From Asanoa hainanensis (GTDB lineage Bacteria > Actinomycetota > Actinomycetes > Mycobacteriales > Micromonosporaceae), in NCBI RefSeq assembly GCF_900188485.1, contig NZ_FZPH01000004.1, positions 191,304-255,303 of the forward strand: DNA of 64,000 bases, given 5' to 3'. Shown here piece by piece: positions 50,384 through 57,680 of this stretch. Each line of letters opens with the position of its first letter. The stretch's first letter is position 1. A model generated the notes under the pieces. It was given only the letters and a program-made list of their open reading frames with translations, ran no database searches and was not told where the DNA came from. The translations under genes and the position numbers were made by a program.

Positions 50384-51553
50384 TCACGGGCCGTCGGTGC
50401 GGCGCAGACCGGCGAGGATCTCGGCGGTTCCGGTGACGGCGGGATGGTCCGCGTACTCCTGGCGCAGCGCGGTGTCCGGGCCGGCGTGCCCGACCATAGC
50501 GCCCAGCACGTCCGCGGCCTGGCTGTAGCGGGACTGCGCGATCAGCCTGCGCGCCTCGGCCAGGTCGCCACTGACCGGTGGCGCCGTCCTCGGCACCGGC
50601 ACCGCGGGCGGTGCGGCCGGCGGCGCCGCGGTGCCGAACACCCGGCCGAGCACCTTGGCGTACATCCGGACCGGGCTCGCCGCCGACGGCGGCTGGAGAA
50701 TTCCGGGCAGGGGCACGAGCTCTACGGCGTACGGCAGCAGCCGCTCGTGCACCTCGGCGGCGCTCGCCGGCCGGTCCTCGGGCTTCTTCTCCAGGAGGCG
50801 CAGCACCAGCTCGCCCAGTGCGGCGGGCACGTCGGGGCGGAGTGTCCGCACCGCCACCGGCTCCTCGTCGACCTGCTTGTCCATCAGCGCGTAGGTCGTC
50901 GACCCGGCGAACACCGGCTCACCGCAGAGCATCTCGTGCAGCGTGCAACCCAGGGCGTAGAGGTCGCTGGCCGGCCCGCTCAACCCGCCGAGAATCTGTT
51001 CCGGCGCCATGTACGCGGGCGTGCCGAGGACCTGGCCGGAGTTGGTGATCGTCGAGAAGTCGGCGAGGTCGATCGCCATGGCCAGGCCGAAGTCCAGCAC
51101 CTTGACGCCGCCGTCGGGCTCCAGCATCAGGTTGCTCGGCTTCAGGTCGCGGTGGACCAGCGAGGCCGCGTGCGCGACCGCCAGCACCGCGCAGGCCTGC
51201 GCGGCGATCGCCGTGGCCCAGCCCACCGGCAACCGGCCCAGCTCGGCGATCAGGTCCGCGACGCTGATGCCGTGGATACGCTGCATCACCAGGAACGGGC
51301 GTCCATCGTGGACGCCGGCGTCGTACACGGCAGGCACGCCGGGATGCTCCAGCCGCGCCGCGATGCGGGACTCGCGGACGAACCGGCGGATCAGCTGGGC
51401 GTCCGGCTCACCCTGCGGGAACCGGACGAACTTGACCGCGACCGGCCGGTCGAGGCGGGTGTCGTGCCCGAACCACACCTCGCCCATCCCGCCCTTGGCG
51501 ACCGGCAACGCGTCGAGCTCGTAGCGACCACTGACGACAGTGCGCGCGGACAC
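50384..51553 (-). CDS. Cytoplasmic serine/threonine protein kinase
   Basis: A 389-residue Hanks-type kinase without a transmembrane segment. The glycine loop is LPVAKGGMGEVWFG (about 16-29), the ATP Lys is in VAVKFV (about 38-43), the catalytic loop is LVHRDLKPSNLMLE (about 131-144), then LDFGLAMAI and GTPAYMAPEQILGG (about 175-188). After the kinase domain (ends about 275) a Pro/Ala-rich linker leads to a short helical domain (about 325-389) like a TPR-type unit (EARRLIAQSRYSQAADVLGAMV). GTG 51553 is 11 bp downstream of the DNA methyltransferase gene on the same strand, so the two form an operon. Confidence 0.92.
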   Translation of the reverse strand: MSARTVVSGRYELDALPVAKGGMGEVWFGHDTRLDRPVAVKFVRFPQGEPDAQLIRRFVRESRIAARLEHPGVPAVYDAGVHDGRPFLVMQRIHGISVADLIAELGRLPVGWATAIAAQACAVLAVAHAASLVHRDLKPSNLMLEPDGGVKVLDFGLAMAIDLADFSTITNSGQVLGTPAYMAPEQILGGLSGPASDLYALGCTLHEMLCGEPVFAGSTTYALMDKQVDEEPVAVRTLRPDVPAALGELVLRLLEKKPEDRPASAAEVHERLLPYAVELVPLPGILQPPSAASPVRMYAKVLGRVFGTAAPPAAPPAVPVPRTAPPVSGDLAEARRLIAQSRYSQAADVLGAMVGHAGPDTALRQEYADHPAVTGTAEILAGLRRTDGP

Positions 51554-51564
51554 AACCTCTCCTT

Positions 51565-53352
51565 CTACGGCGCCGGGTGCAGAGCGCCGCCGGCCAGTCC
51601 TTCACGCACGGTGCGCACCAGGTCGGTGCCGGCCGTCGTGGTCTGCCGCACGACCTCCTCGAACACCGCGAGCCGGCGGAACGCCTCGCCCAGCCGCTGC
51701 TGCTGGTCCAACGGACGCCGGGGGATCTGCGCTCGGCGCACGTCGAACCGGTAGGCCCCGGACGCGCTGGCCGCCTGCCGCTCGTTGGCGACGCTGCCGA
51801 TCTGGCCCGCCAGGAACCACGGGTCCAGCGCGTCCGGGTCGGTGCGCAGCAGCAACAGGTTCACGCCCAGCTCACCGCCCGCTTCGCCGACGACCCGGGC
51901 GGTGAGGTGGCGTGCCACCGTCGGCACGAGCACGTCGCCCGGCTCGAGCGCGATCGGCGTGGCCTCGCCCCCGGTCGGGCGCACCGGGCCGAGGATCCGC
52001 AGCGCACCGGACTTGGCCAGGTCGCTCACCGAGACCGTCGGCGGCGCGACGGGATCGTCGGCGACCGCGAGGTCCGGCACCACCTCGGCCGCGCGGGCGA
52101 GCAGGGTCAGCATCGACGCGCGCGCTCCGGCGAAGTCGGCCGCGTCGGCCACGGCGCTCGCGGCCGGCTGGCGGCGGGCCGGCGTGAGGTCGACGTCCTG
52201 GTCCAGCAGCTCGATCACCGGCACGGCCCGGGCGAACCCCGGCTCGTCGACCGGCTCGGCCCGCTCGAAGGCGCGGTAGGTGGCGACGATCCGTTCGTAC
52301 GCCTCGCCGTCCCCCGCGTCGACGAGCAGCGCGGCCGCCGCGGCCGGGGCCTGTCCTTCCGGCCGCCGCAACACCCACAGGTGCAGCGGGATGCTGTGCG
52401 GCGCCGCGGCCTTGGCGGGCAGCGAGATCACCGCGCGCAGTGCGCCGCGCCGCAGGAGCTCGGACCGGATCCGCCGGCCGGCGCGCCGGCTCGCCGCCGA
52501 CGGGGGCATGAGGACCACCGCGGAGCCACCCGGCCGCAGGTGCGCGAGCGCGTGCTGAACCCAGGCGAGCTCGGGTTCGGTGCGCGGCGGTGCGCCGTAC
52601 TCCCATCTGGGGTCGTATCCCAGCTCGTCGTGTCCCCAGTTGGTATCACCGAATGGCAGGTTCGACACGACCGCGTCGACCCGAAGCTCCGGGAACGAGT
52701 CCGCGCGCAGCGAGTCGCCGGCCCGCACCTCTCCCCGCACGCCGCCCAACCCGACCCACATCTCCGCCAGGTGGGCGAGGCCCGCGTCGATCTCCTGCCC
52801 GTGGACGACGGTGCTGCCGGAGCGGACGGCGGCGCGCAGGATGCTGCCAGCACCGCAGGCCGGGTCGAACAGCGTGCCGCCCTTGGGATCGGCGAGCCCG
52901 ACCATCAGGTCCGACAGCGCCTCGGGGGTGAGCCCGACACGCCAGGCCTGGGTCTGCGCGAACCGCCGCCACAGCTCTTCGAAGACCACCTCGGCGCGGC
53001 GCCCGTGGAGCAGGTCGGCGATCTCGGGGAGCACGAGGAGCTGGTTGCCGTGCTTCTCGCCGCGCTGGTGGGCAAGCAGCAGCTCGCCGACCGCGCCGAG
53101 GTTGGCGGCGATGTCGCTGCCGGTGGCGGCGAGCCGCGCCCAGGCCCGGTCCTCGACGGACACCTCGGGCAGCTTCCCTTGGTCGCGCAGCCACTCCTCG
53201 ACCTGGGTCAGGTCGAACTCGGGACTGCTCGCCGTGCCGCCCACGGGCTCCGGAAAGTCGGTGTGCCGCTTGCGCCAGTTGCTGACGGCGGCCCGCCCAA
53301 CCCCGGCCAGGCGGGCGATCTCGGTAGCGGTGACCTTCGCGTTGTCGGGCAC
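51565..53352 (-). CDS. N-6 DNA methyltransferase with HTH and HsdS-like C-terminal part
   Basis: A 595-residue protein in three parts: an N-terminal HTH (VTATEIARLAGVGRAAVSNW, about 7-26), an HsdM-like N6-adenine methyltransferase domain (about 120-400), and a C-terminal 190 residues resembling a type I specificity half-domain ending in the IPRRPLDQQQRLGEAFRRL pattern. SAM motif I is TLFDPACGAGSILRAA. Motif IV reads VVSNLPFGDTNW, with NLPF where NPPF/NPPY is standard. No restriction subunit is nearby. GTG 53352 lies 6 nt after TACACT (minus strand), a leaderless-type start; GTG 53367 is an alternative. The kinase gene follows. Confidence 0.88.
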   Translation of the reverse strand: MPDNAKVTATEIARLAGVGRAAVSNWRKRHTDFPEPVGGTASSPEFDLTQVEEWLRDQGKLPEVSVEDRAWARLAATGSDIAANLGAVGELLLAHQRGEKHGNQLLVLPEIADLLHGRRAEVVFEELWRRFAQTQAWRVGLTPEALSDLMVGLADPKGGTLFDPACGAGSILRAAVRSGSTVVHGQEIDAGLAHLAEMWVGLGGVRGEVRAGDSLRADSFPELRVDAVVSNLPFGDTNWGHDELGYDPRWEYGAPPRTEPELAWVQHALAHLRPGGSAVVLMPPSAASRRAGRRIRSELLRRGALRAVISLPAKAAAPHSIPLHLWVLRRPEGQAPAAAAALLVDAGDGEAYERIVATYRAFERAEPVDEPGFARAVPVIELLDQDVDLTPARRQPAASAVADAADFAGARASMLTLLARAAEVVPDLAVADDPVAPPTVSVSDLAKSGALRILGPVRPTGGEATPIALEPGDVLVPTVARHLTARVVGEAGGELGVNLLLLRTDPDALDPWFLAGQIGSVANERQAASASGAYRFDVRRAQIPRRPLDQQQRLGEAFRRLAVFEEVVRQTTTAGTDLVRTVREGLAGGALHPAP

Positions 53353-53388
53353 GTAAGGAGTGTACACAGACGTCAAGTATCCCTCGCG

Positions 53389-53417
53389 TTGACATGGTTC
53401 ACAGATGATGCTCTCAT
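53389..53417 (+). promoter_or_regulatory. Promoter of DUF4352 lipoprotein gene
   Basis: TTGACA (53389-53394), a perfect -35, is 17 nt from TCTCAT (53412-53417, four of six -10 matches). The lipoprotein gene starts 31 bp downstream with a GGGAGGA ribosome site, so this transcript has a short leader. Confidence 0.55.
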
Positions 53418-53447
53418 TGACCTCGACTTCAACCGGGAGGAACAACC

Positions 53448-53975
53448 ATGCGCAAGACGACCTTTTTCGCCCTCGTCGTTGGTGGACTGCTGGCCCTTGG
53501 CTGCGGGGCGGGCTCGAGCACCGCGTCGGGCGGCGCTGCGGAAGCCGACGCGGGCGGCGAAGAGGAGGCGGCAAAGACCGCGAAGGTGGGCGAGGCCGCC
53601 CGCGACGGGAAGTTCGAGTTCACGGTCAAGGCACCGAAGTGCGGTGTGGCGTCGGTCGGCGACAAATACCTGAACGAGCAGGCCCAGGGCCAGTTCTGCC
53701 TGGTGACCATCACGGTGAAGAACATCGGCGACAAGCCGCAGACCTTCAGCGACAGCAGCCAGAAGGCCTTCGGCGCGGACGACGTCGAATACTCGGCGGA
53801 CTCAGGCGCCGCCATCTACGCGAACAAGAACACGGAAACCCTGTTCAACGAGATCAACCCGGGCAACAAGGTCACCGGCGTAGTCGTCTTCGACATCCCG
53901 AAGAAGGCAAAGCTCACGAAGCTCGAACTGCACGACTCCCCCTTCTCGGGCGGCGTCACGGTGCAGCTGGGCTGA
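53448..53975 (+). CDS. DUF4352-type lipoprotein
   Basis: A 175-residue secreted lipoprotein. A signal helix ending in LLALGC (lipobox, about 14-19) is followed by an acidic Ala/Gly/Glu linker (about 25-48) and an immunoglobulin-like DUF4352 domain: KFEFTVKAPKCGV (about 54-66), FCLVTITVKNIGDKPQTFSDSSQKAF (about 83-108) and NPGNKVTGVVVFDIPKKAKL (about 137-156). Two Cys in the mature domain could form a disulphide. Function unknown; related domains bind ligands or other envelope proteins. GGGAGGA is 7 nt before ATG 53448, and a strong terminator follows. Confidence 0.87.
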   Translation: MRKTTFFALVVGGLLALGCGAGSSTASGGAAEADAGGEEEAAKTAKVGEAARDGKFEFTVKAPKCGVASVGDKYLNEQAQGQFCLVTITVKNIGDKPQTFSDSSQKAFGADDVEYSADSGAAIYANKNTETLFNEINPGNKVTGVVVFDIPKKAKLTKLELHDSPFSGGVTVQLG

Positions 53976-54020
53976 GGTTTCTGGCGGCAGCGATCCAGGC
54001 GACGTGACCGTCCCGCAAGC

Positions 54021-54056
54021 CAAGAGCCCCGCCTACCTCCCACGGCGGGGCTCTTG
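54021..54056. terminator. Bidirectional stem-loop terminator
   Basis: CAAGAGCCCCGCC (54021-54033) and GGCGGGGCTCTTG (54044-54056) form a perfect 13-bp stem with a 10-nt loop between the convergent lipoprotein and SnoaL-like genes. There is no long T-run. Confidence 0.75.
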
Positions 54057-54057
54057 C

Positions 54058-54492
54058 TCATCGCGGACGAAGTGCGGCCAGCAAGCTGTCGAGTTGACCC
54101 CAGGCCCGCGCGCTGGCGATGTGGTCGATGTAGTCACGCGACTCGATGATGAGCCCGTCGCGGATGCGCATCACGAAGACGCACGGCACGGTGAACGCCT
54201 CGCCTGTCTCTTCGACGCGCCCCTGATAGGCGAACTCGGCGACGATCACCTCCGGGTCGGCGGTTTCATGAATCCTGATGTCGACCGGCTTGCGGTTCAG
54301 CGTCCGAGGGACCGTAGGCGGAGCGGTGAAGTGCTCGTGCAGCTCACCGCGGCTGCGCAGCGGCGGCGGGCCGAGCGGGTGGAACGGATGCGTGACATGG
54401 GTTTCTTCGGCATACAGGTCGGCCAGGTCCTCGTACGGACCGTCGCAAACGCCGTTCACCAGTCGAAGGAAAGTTTCGCGTGGGGTGCTCAT
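54058..54492 (-). CDS. SnoaL/NTF2-like protein
   Basis: A 144-residue NTF2-like protein. It begins RETFLRLVNGVCDGPYEDLADLYAEETHVTHPF in outline (about 5-37), then FTAPPTVPRTLNRKPVDIRIH, VIVAEFAYQGRV (about 82-93) and the final IRDGLIIESRDYIDHIASARAW (about 109-130). The Tyr-x-Asp-His near the end is typical of SnoaL-like folds with a polar pocket. GGAGA lies 6 nt before ATG 54492. It ends next to the shared terminator; no partner gene is apparent. Confidence 0.83.
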   Translation of the reverse strand: MSTPRETFLRLVNGVCDGPYEDLADLYAEETHVTHPFHPLGPPPLRSRGELHEHFTAPPTVPRTLNRKPVDIRIHETADPEVIVAEFAYQGRVEETGEAFTVPCVFVMRIRDGLIIESRDYIDHIASARAWGQLDSLLAALRPR

Positions 54493-54578
54493 GCCGGTCT
54501 CCATCGGCGGCACCATAGCGAAGAGCGTCTCCTCAACGCCCGGAGGCCCGTTCTGGCCCTCGGCGCTAGCGTCCTCGC

Positions 54579-54698
54579 ATGAGCTTCGACATGTTCGTCC
54601 AGCGGTTCGAGCAGGGCGATGCGGCGCCGATGGCGCGTAACGCGTTCATGGCTGTCCGCGAACCGCACGTCGACCGTCCGGAGCCTCAACTTGGGCGA
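54579..54698 (+). pseudogene. Truncated start of a MSFDxFVQ-type hypothetical gene
   Basis: ATG 54579 begins MSFDMFVQRFEQGDAAPM, then VREPHVDRPEPQLG. This matches the first 40 residues of a family of roughly 130-150-residue actinobacterial proteins of unknown function that start MSFDxFxQxFxxGE. After about 54698 the reading frame is unlike the family (basic, low complexity) and lies antisense to the end of the membrane-protein gene. I read it as a 3'-truncated remnant at an old rearrangement junction. Confidence 0.5.
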
Positions 54699-54717
54699 TC
54701 CAAAAGACCTGACCTGG

Positions 54718-55890
54718 TCATCGGTCAGGGCGAGGAGCCGGCAAGCGCTGCCCGGGCGCTCCATGCTCGTCAGTCTGAGCGGGGATGGACAAAGACCCAT
54801 CTCCAGAATTCCCCGCGGTCAGTTCGTAGATCGGGCCCTTCGACTGGTGGTGGCTCGGTTCCGCCATGAGCCACCGCTTCACACCAGAGATGCCACCATT
54901 GTCTATGAAGGAGACGACTCCCCAACTGGCCCCCGCCAGCCCAAAGCCCATGTACGCCACCGCGAGGAGGAGCGCGCCTTCGCGCGACCAGAGAGCTCCC
55001 ATCGCGACAAGCGACACACCGTTGACGACGAATGTCAGACTCGCGAGCGACCGTCGGCCGATCAGCCCGAAGATGGCGAGGCCGACAAGCGACAGGCCGC
55101 TGGTAAGAACAGGCAGACCGAGCGCGAGGTCACTGCGGGTGACAAGCATCACGCCGGTTCCGGCGAGTACCGCGCCGGCCCCGATCTGTCCGACAGCGTG
55201 GGCCCGGCCGGAATCGATCATGACCGAAACACCGAGGGTGGCGCTCGCCAAGCCAAGGCCGAGAAGGGGGACACCGAAGTCAGAGTCGCCACGGCCGGCC
55301 AGGAGTGCGACTCCCGCGATGCCGAACGTTATCCCGGCACACAGAGCTGACACCCCCTGCAGCGGCGCCGGGCCGACCAACGTGGTGATTCCAGCGCTGA
55401 CACCCGACAAGCCAAAGCCGAGACAGAGGACCCCGGCGAGCACGTCGCCCTCGCTGAACGCGGAGATCCCGAGGCTGACAAGTGCCGCGCCGAAGCCGAT
55501 GAGCGCCGCCGCAAGGGCGATCGCGAGTCTCGCCTCGACGTCGGTGGCGACAAGAAGCGTGGCTCCGGCAAACGCGACGGCAATGAAGATCGCGTACGGC
55601 GTCAGGCCCGGTGGCCCGGAGGCGGCGGTGATCAAGGCGGCAAGACCGGACACGTGCAGGAAGCCGACACCATATCGGGCGATCCGGGCACGAGGTGGAA
55701 TTCGGCGAAGGCTCGTTGCCGCAGTCAGCAGCGCGGCCAAGCCGACCGACACGGCAAGGGCACGAATCGCGGTTGCCGTGTCATTCCCCAGAAGCTCGAT
55801 CGCAAGGCCGGAGGCGCTGCCAAGCAAGAAGCTGGTCAGCGCCACAGGCCAGCTACGGCGATGCCGCCCGCTGCTGTCCTCTTCGGTCAC
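54718..55890 (-). CDS. Unrecognised polytopic membrane protein with internal repeats
   Basis: A 390-residue protein I cannot assign to a family. Residues about 15-330 hold some ten to twelve hydrophobic helices with short loops; the last 60 residues are polar and proline-rich, probably cytoplasmic. A repeated pattern, [LM]G[FL]GLxxxxxGxxxx(I/V)xxG, occurs at least three times: LGFGLSGVSAGITTLVG, LGLGLASATLGVSVMIDSG and MGFGLAGASWGVVSFIDNG. This suggests growth by duplication of a helical unit. GTG 55890 is the only start that keeps the first helix. No signal peptide, catalytic motif or operon partner is visible; its 5' neighbour is 137 bp away. Confidence 0.72.
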   Translation of the reverse strand: MTEEDSSGRHRRSWPVALTSFLLGSASGLAIELLGNDTATAIRALAVSVGLAALLTAATSLRRIPPRARIARYGVGFLHVSGLAALITAASGPPGLTPYAIFIAVAFAGATLLVATDVEARLAIALAAALIGFGAALVSLGISAFSEGDVLAGVLCLGFGLSGVSAGITTLVGPAPLQGVSALCAGITFGIAGVALLAGRGDSDFGVPLLGLGLASATLGVSVMIDSGRAHAVGQIGAGAVLAGTGVMLVTRSDLALGLPVLTSGLSLVGLAIFGLIGRRSLASLTFVVNGVSLVAMGALWSREGALLLAVAYMGFGLAGASWGVVSFIDNGGISGVKRWLMAEPSHHQSKGPIYELTAGNSGDGSLSIPAQTDEHGAPGQRLPAPRPDR

Positions 55891-56027
55891 ACGGACATGG
55901 TCACAGACCGCATCAAACCACTAACAGCAGGCGATCGTCCGTTTATTGCTGGATGGGTGGTAGGAATCCCATCGAGCGGCTGGCCGGACGAACGACCTGG
56001 ACCCGGCGAATGGGGTCCGACCATCCG

Positions 56028-56705
56028 CTACTTCGCCGTGAAGGAGGAGGTTGGTGAGCTGATGACCGTGAACGCTTCGGCGAGGCGGCCCGGGGCGATG
56101 GTTACGCCGCGGTATTGGGCCAGGCCGTATGCCATTGCCCAGTAGTCGATCTCGCCTAGTTGGGACTTGTGGCATTCGAGAGCCTGGCGCAGCAGAGTTG
56201 CCACCTCGGTGATGTCTTCCAGGTAGGACACGTGCCTCAGCGGGGTCCAGACCTCGTACGCCAACACTGTCGGCACGGCCCAGGGGTCGCCTTTCGTGCC
56301 CTGGAACCATGGGCCCGCGGCTTGCGCCAGCGCCTTGACTACCAGGCGGTGCGTTTCCTGGTGGTCCGGGTGGCCGTCGTCCTCGTGCGGTAGATAGACG
56401 TATTCCGGCCGGTGTTCGCGTACCAGATTGATCATTCGTTCGGCTAGTTCCGGCGTGTCTTTGAGATAGCCGTCGTCGTGGCGCAGGAAGGTCAGGTTTT
56501 TTACACCGAGAAGGTCCGCCGCGCGCGTCGCCTCTTCCTCGCGAATCTGCGCGAGCGACGCCTTGTCGATCACCCGGCTGCCGGCGTTGCCGCTGGTCAT
56601 ATAAACCACGTGCACGGCGCGACCGTTGGCCAGGTGCTTCGCTATGCTGCCGCCGCAGCCGATCAGGTCGTCGTCCGGGTGCGGTGCGAAGATCAGGACG
56701 CTCAT
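56028..56705 (-). CDS. PIG-L/LmbE-family deacetylase
   Basis: A 225-residue zinc deacetylase of the PIG-L family. The signature is LIFAPHPDDDLIGCGGSIA (about 4-22) with the His and paired Asp ligands. HEDDGHPDHQETHRLVVKA (about 112-130) supplies the second His set. Members deacetylate N-acetylglucosamine-type groups, as in mycothiol synthesis (MshB), or amide-linked conjugates (Mca); this one is shorter than MshB or Mca (about 290) and nearer the BshB-like group. GAGGAG precedes ATG 56705. It is divergent from the two-TM/GH4/kinase-like operon and near a ChbG-type deacetylase. Confidence 0.88.
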   Translation of the reverse strand: MSVLIFAPHPDDDLIGCGGSIAKHLANGRAVHVVYMTSGNAGSRVIDKASLAQIREEEATRAADLLGVKNLTFLRHDDGYLKDTPELAERMINLVREHRPEYVYLPHEDDGHPDHQETHRLVVKALAQAAGPWFQGTKGDPWAVPTVLAYEVWTPLRHVSYLEDITEVATLLRQALECHKSQLGEIDYWAMAYGLAQYRGVTIAPGRLAEAFTVISSPTSSFTAK

Positions 56706-56865
56706 GGTCGCTCCTCGGCCGGCTAGGGTGTCTTTCACTCTAAAGATCGAGATCCATGGCCTCTAGAGCCTTGCCGGAAGCCACGGGAACCCCGCAAGAC
56801 CACGCTTAGTCTGGCAAATCATACCCAAGGGTGAAACGCACCGCAGTCAGTCGCACACGCAGCGC

Positions 56866-56894
56866 TTCCACAGTGTCTGGTCAGACTCTACGAT
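56866..56894 (+). promoter_or_regulatory. Leaderless promoter of the two-TM/GH4 operon
   Basis: TTCCAC (56866-56871) and TACGAT (56889-56894) are 17 nt apart, and ATG 56901 follows the -10 by 6 nt. The spacer contains GTCTG-GT-CAGAC, a short inverted repeat that may be a regulator site. No ribosome site precedes the ATG. Confidence 0.55.
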
Positions 56895-56900
56895 CGCCGC

Positions 56901-57680
56901 ATGTCCAAGAAGAACCGTGCGATTGAGATCTCCTTCGTGGTTATCGCGATCGTCGCGGTGTGGAATCTTCAGCTCAACAATCTGGCGATCGACATCGCCG
57001 CCGCGCTGGGGTTTCGGGAAGACTCATTCGGGCAGGAAGTCGTCGTCGGGATCTTCGTTCCGGCGGTGGTCGGTGGCATCGCGGTTGTCGCGCAGTGGTT
57101 TTATCGCAACTTCGGCTGGCGGATCACCGCCAAATCGAACAACTGCCGGGGTTCCTGGGTCTATGTGCTGCTCGCGCAGGCGGGTGACGAGGAGTTCCCG
57201 ATCGCCGGGTGGTTCAAGCTCTCGCAGGACGCCGCCGAGATGAAGATCGACGACGCCCGCGCCTATTACATCGAGCCGGACGATCTGCTTTTCCGTGGCG
57301 ACTGGACCAGCGACACGGTCTGGTTGCGCGGCAAGGAACTCGGAATAGTTTTCGCTATGCGCGCCGAAGGCGTCGGCAAGGAGCCCATTCCGTCGCAGTA
57401 CTCGGGCTTCATCCAACTGAGGCCGCGGATCGCGGACCGCCGCGCGACTCCGATCTGGACCGGCCATTTCCACGACCTGGGCGACCGGACGGGCGTACAC
57501 GGGCCGATCGCGGCCAAGCGCCTGCGCAAAGCACCGCGGGGCGACCTCGAAGGCGTCCTGGAGGAGCACGTCGACGAGCTCCGCACGGTCGCGCTGCGGA
57601 TCATGGGTCGGGCCGGGACCCGCCAGGCACCCGCCGCAGTCCCACCCGGGCCTCGGCCGCCGGAGGTGGCCGAGTCGTGA
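56901..57680 (+). CDS. Two-TM protein with beta-rich C-terminal domain, unknown function
   Basis: A 259-residue protein. Two helices (about 9-27 and 47-67) form an N-terminal hairpin. The remainder to about 215 is strongly beta-patterned: NCRGSWVYVLLAQ, FPIAGWFKLSQDAAEMKID, DLLFRGDWTSDTVWLRGKEL, SGFIQLRP and PIWTGHFHDLGDRTGVHGPIAAKRL. The GxW start, alternating strands and closing G-H-F-x-D strand recall lipocalin-like barrels fused to two TM helices, as in 2TM-beta (Cap15-like) effectors, but this is a resemblance only. No nucleotide cyclase is adjacent. GTGA overlap couples it to the GH4-like gene. Confidence 0.75.
   Translation: MSKKNRAIEISFVVIAIVAVWNLQLNNLAIDIAAALGFREDSFGQEVVVGIFVPAVVGGIAVVAQWFYRNFGWRITAKSNNCRGSWVYVLLAQAGDEEFPIAGWFKLSQDAAEMKIDDARAYYIEPDDLLFRGDWTSDTVWLRGKELGIVFAMRAEGVGKEPIPSQYSGFIQLRPRIADRRATPIWTGHFHDLGDRTGVHGPIAAKRLRKAPRGDLEGVLEEHVDELRTVALRIMGRAGTRQAPAAVPPGPRPPEVAES

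Noticed and set aside
50384-53352. Type I restriction-modification system
   Set aside because: There is no HsdR-type helicase/nuclease and no separate HsdS; the companion gene is a kinase.
56901-57680. CBASS locus based on the two-TM beta-rich protein
   Set aside because: No CD-NTase, E1/E2/JAB or HORMA/TRIP13 gene lies nearby, so only a fold resemblance is claimed.
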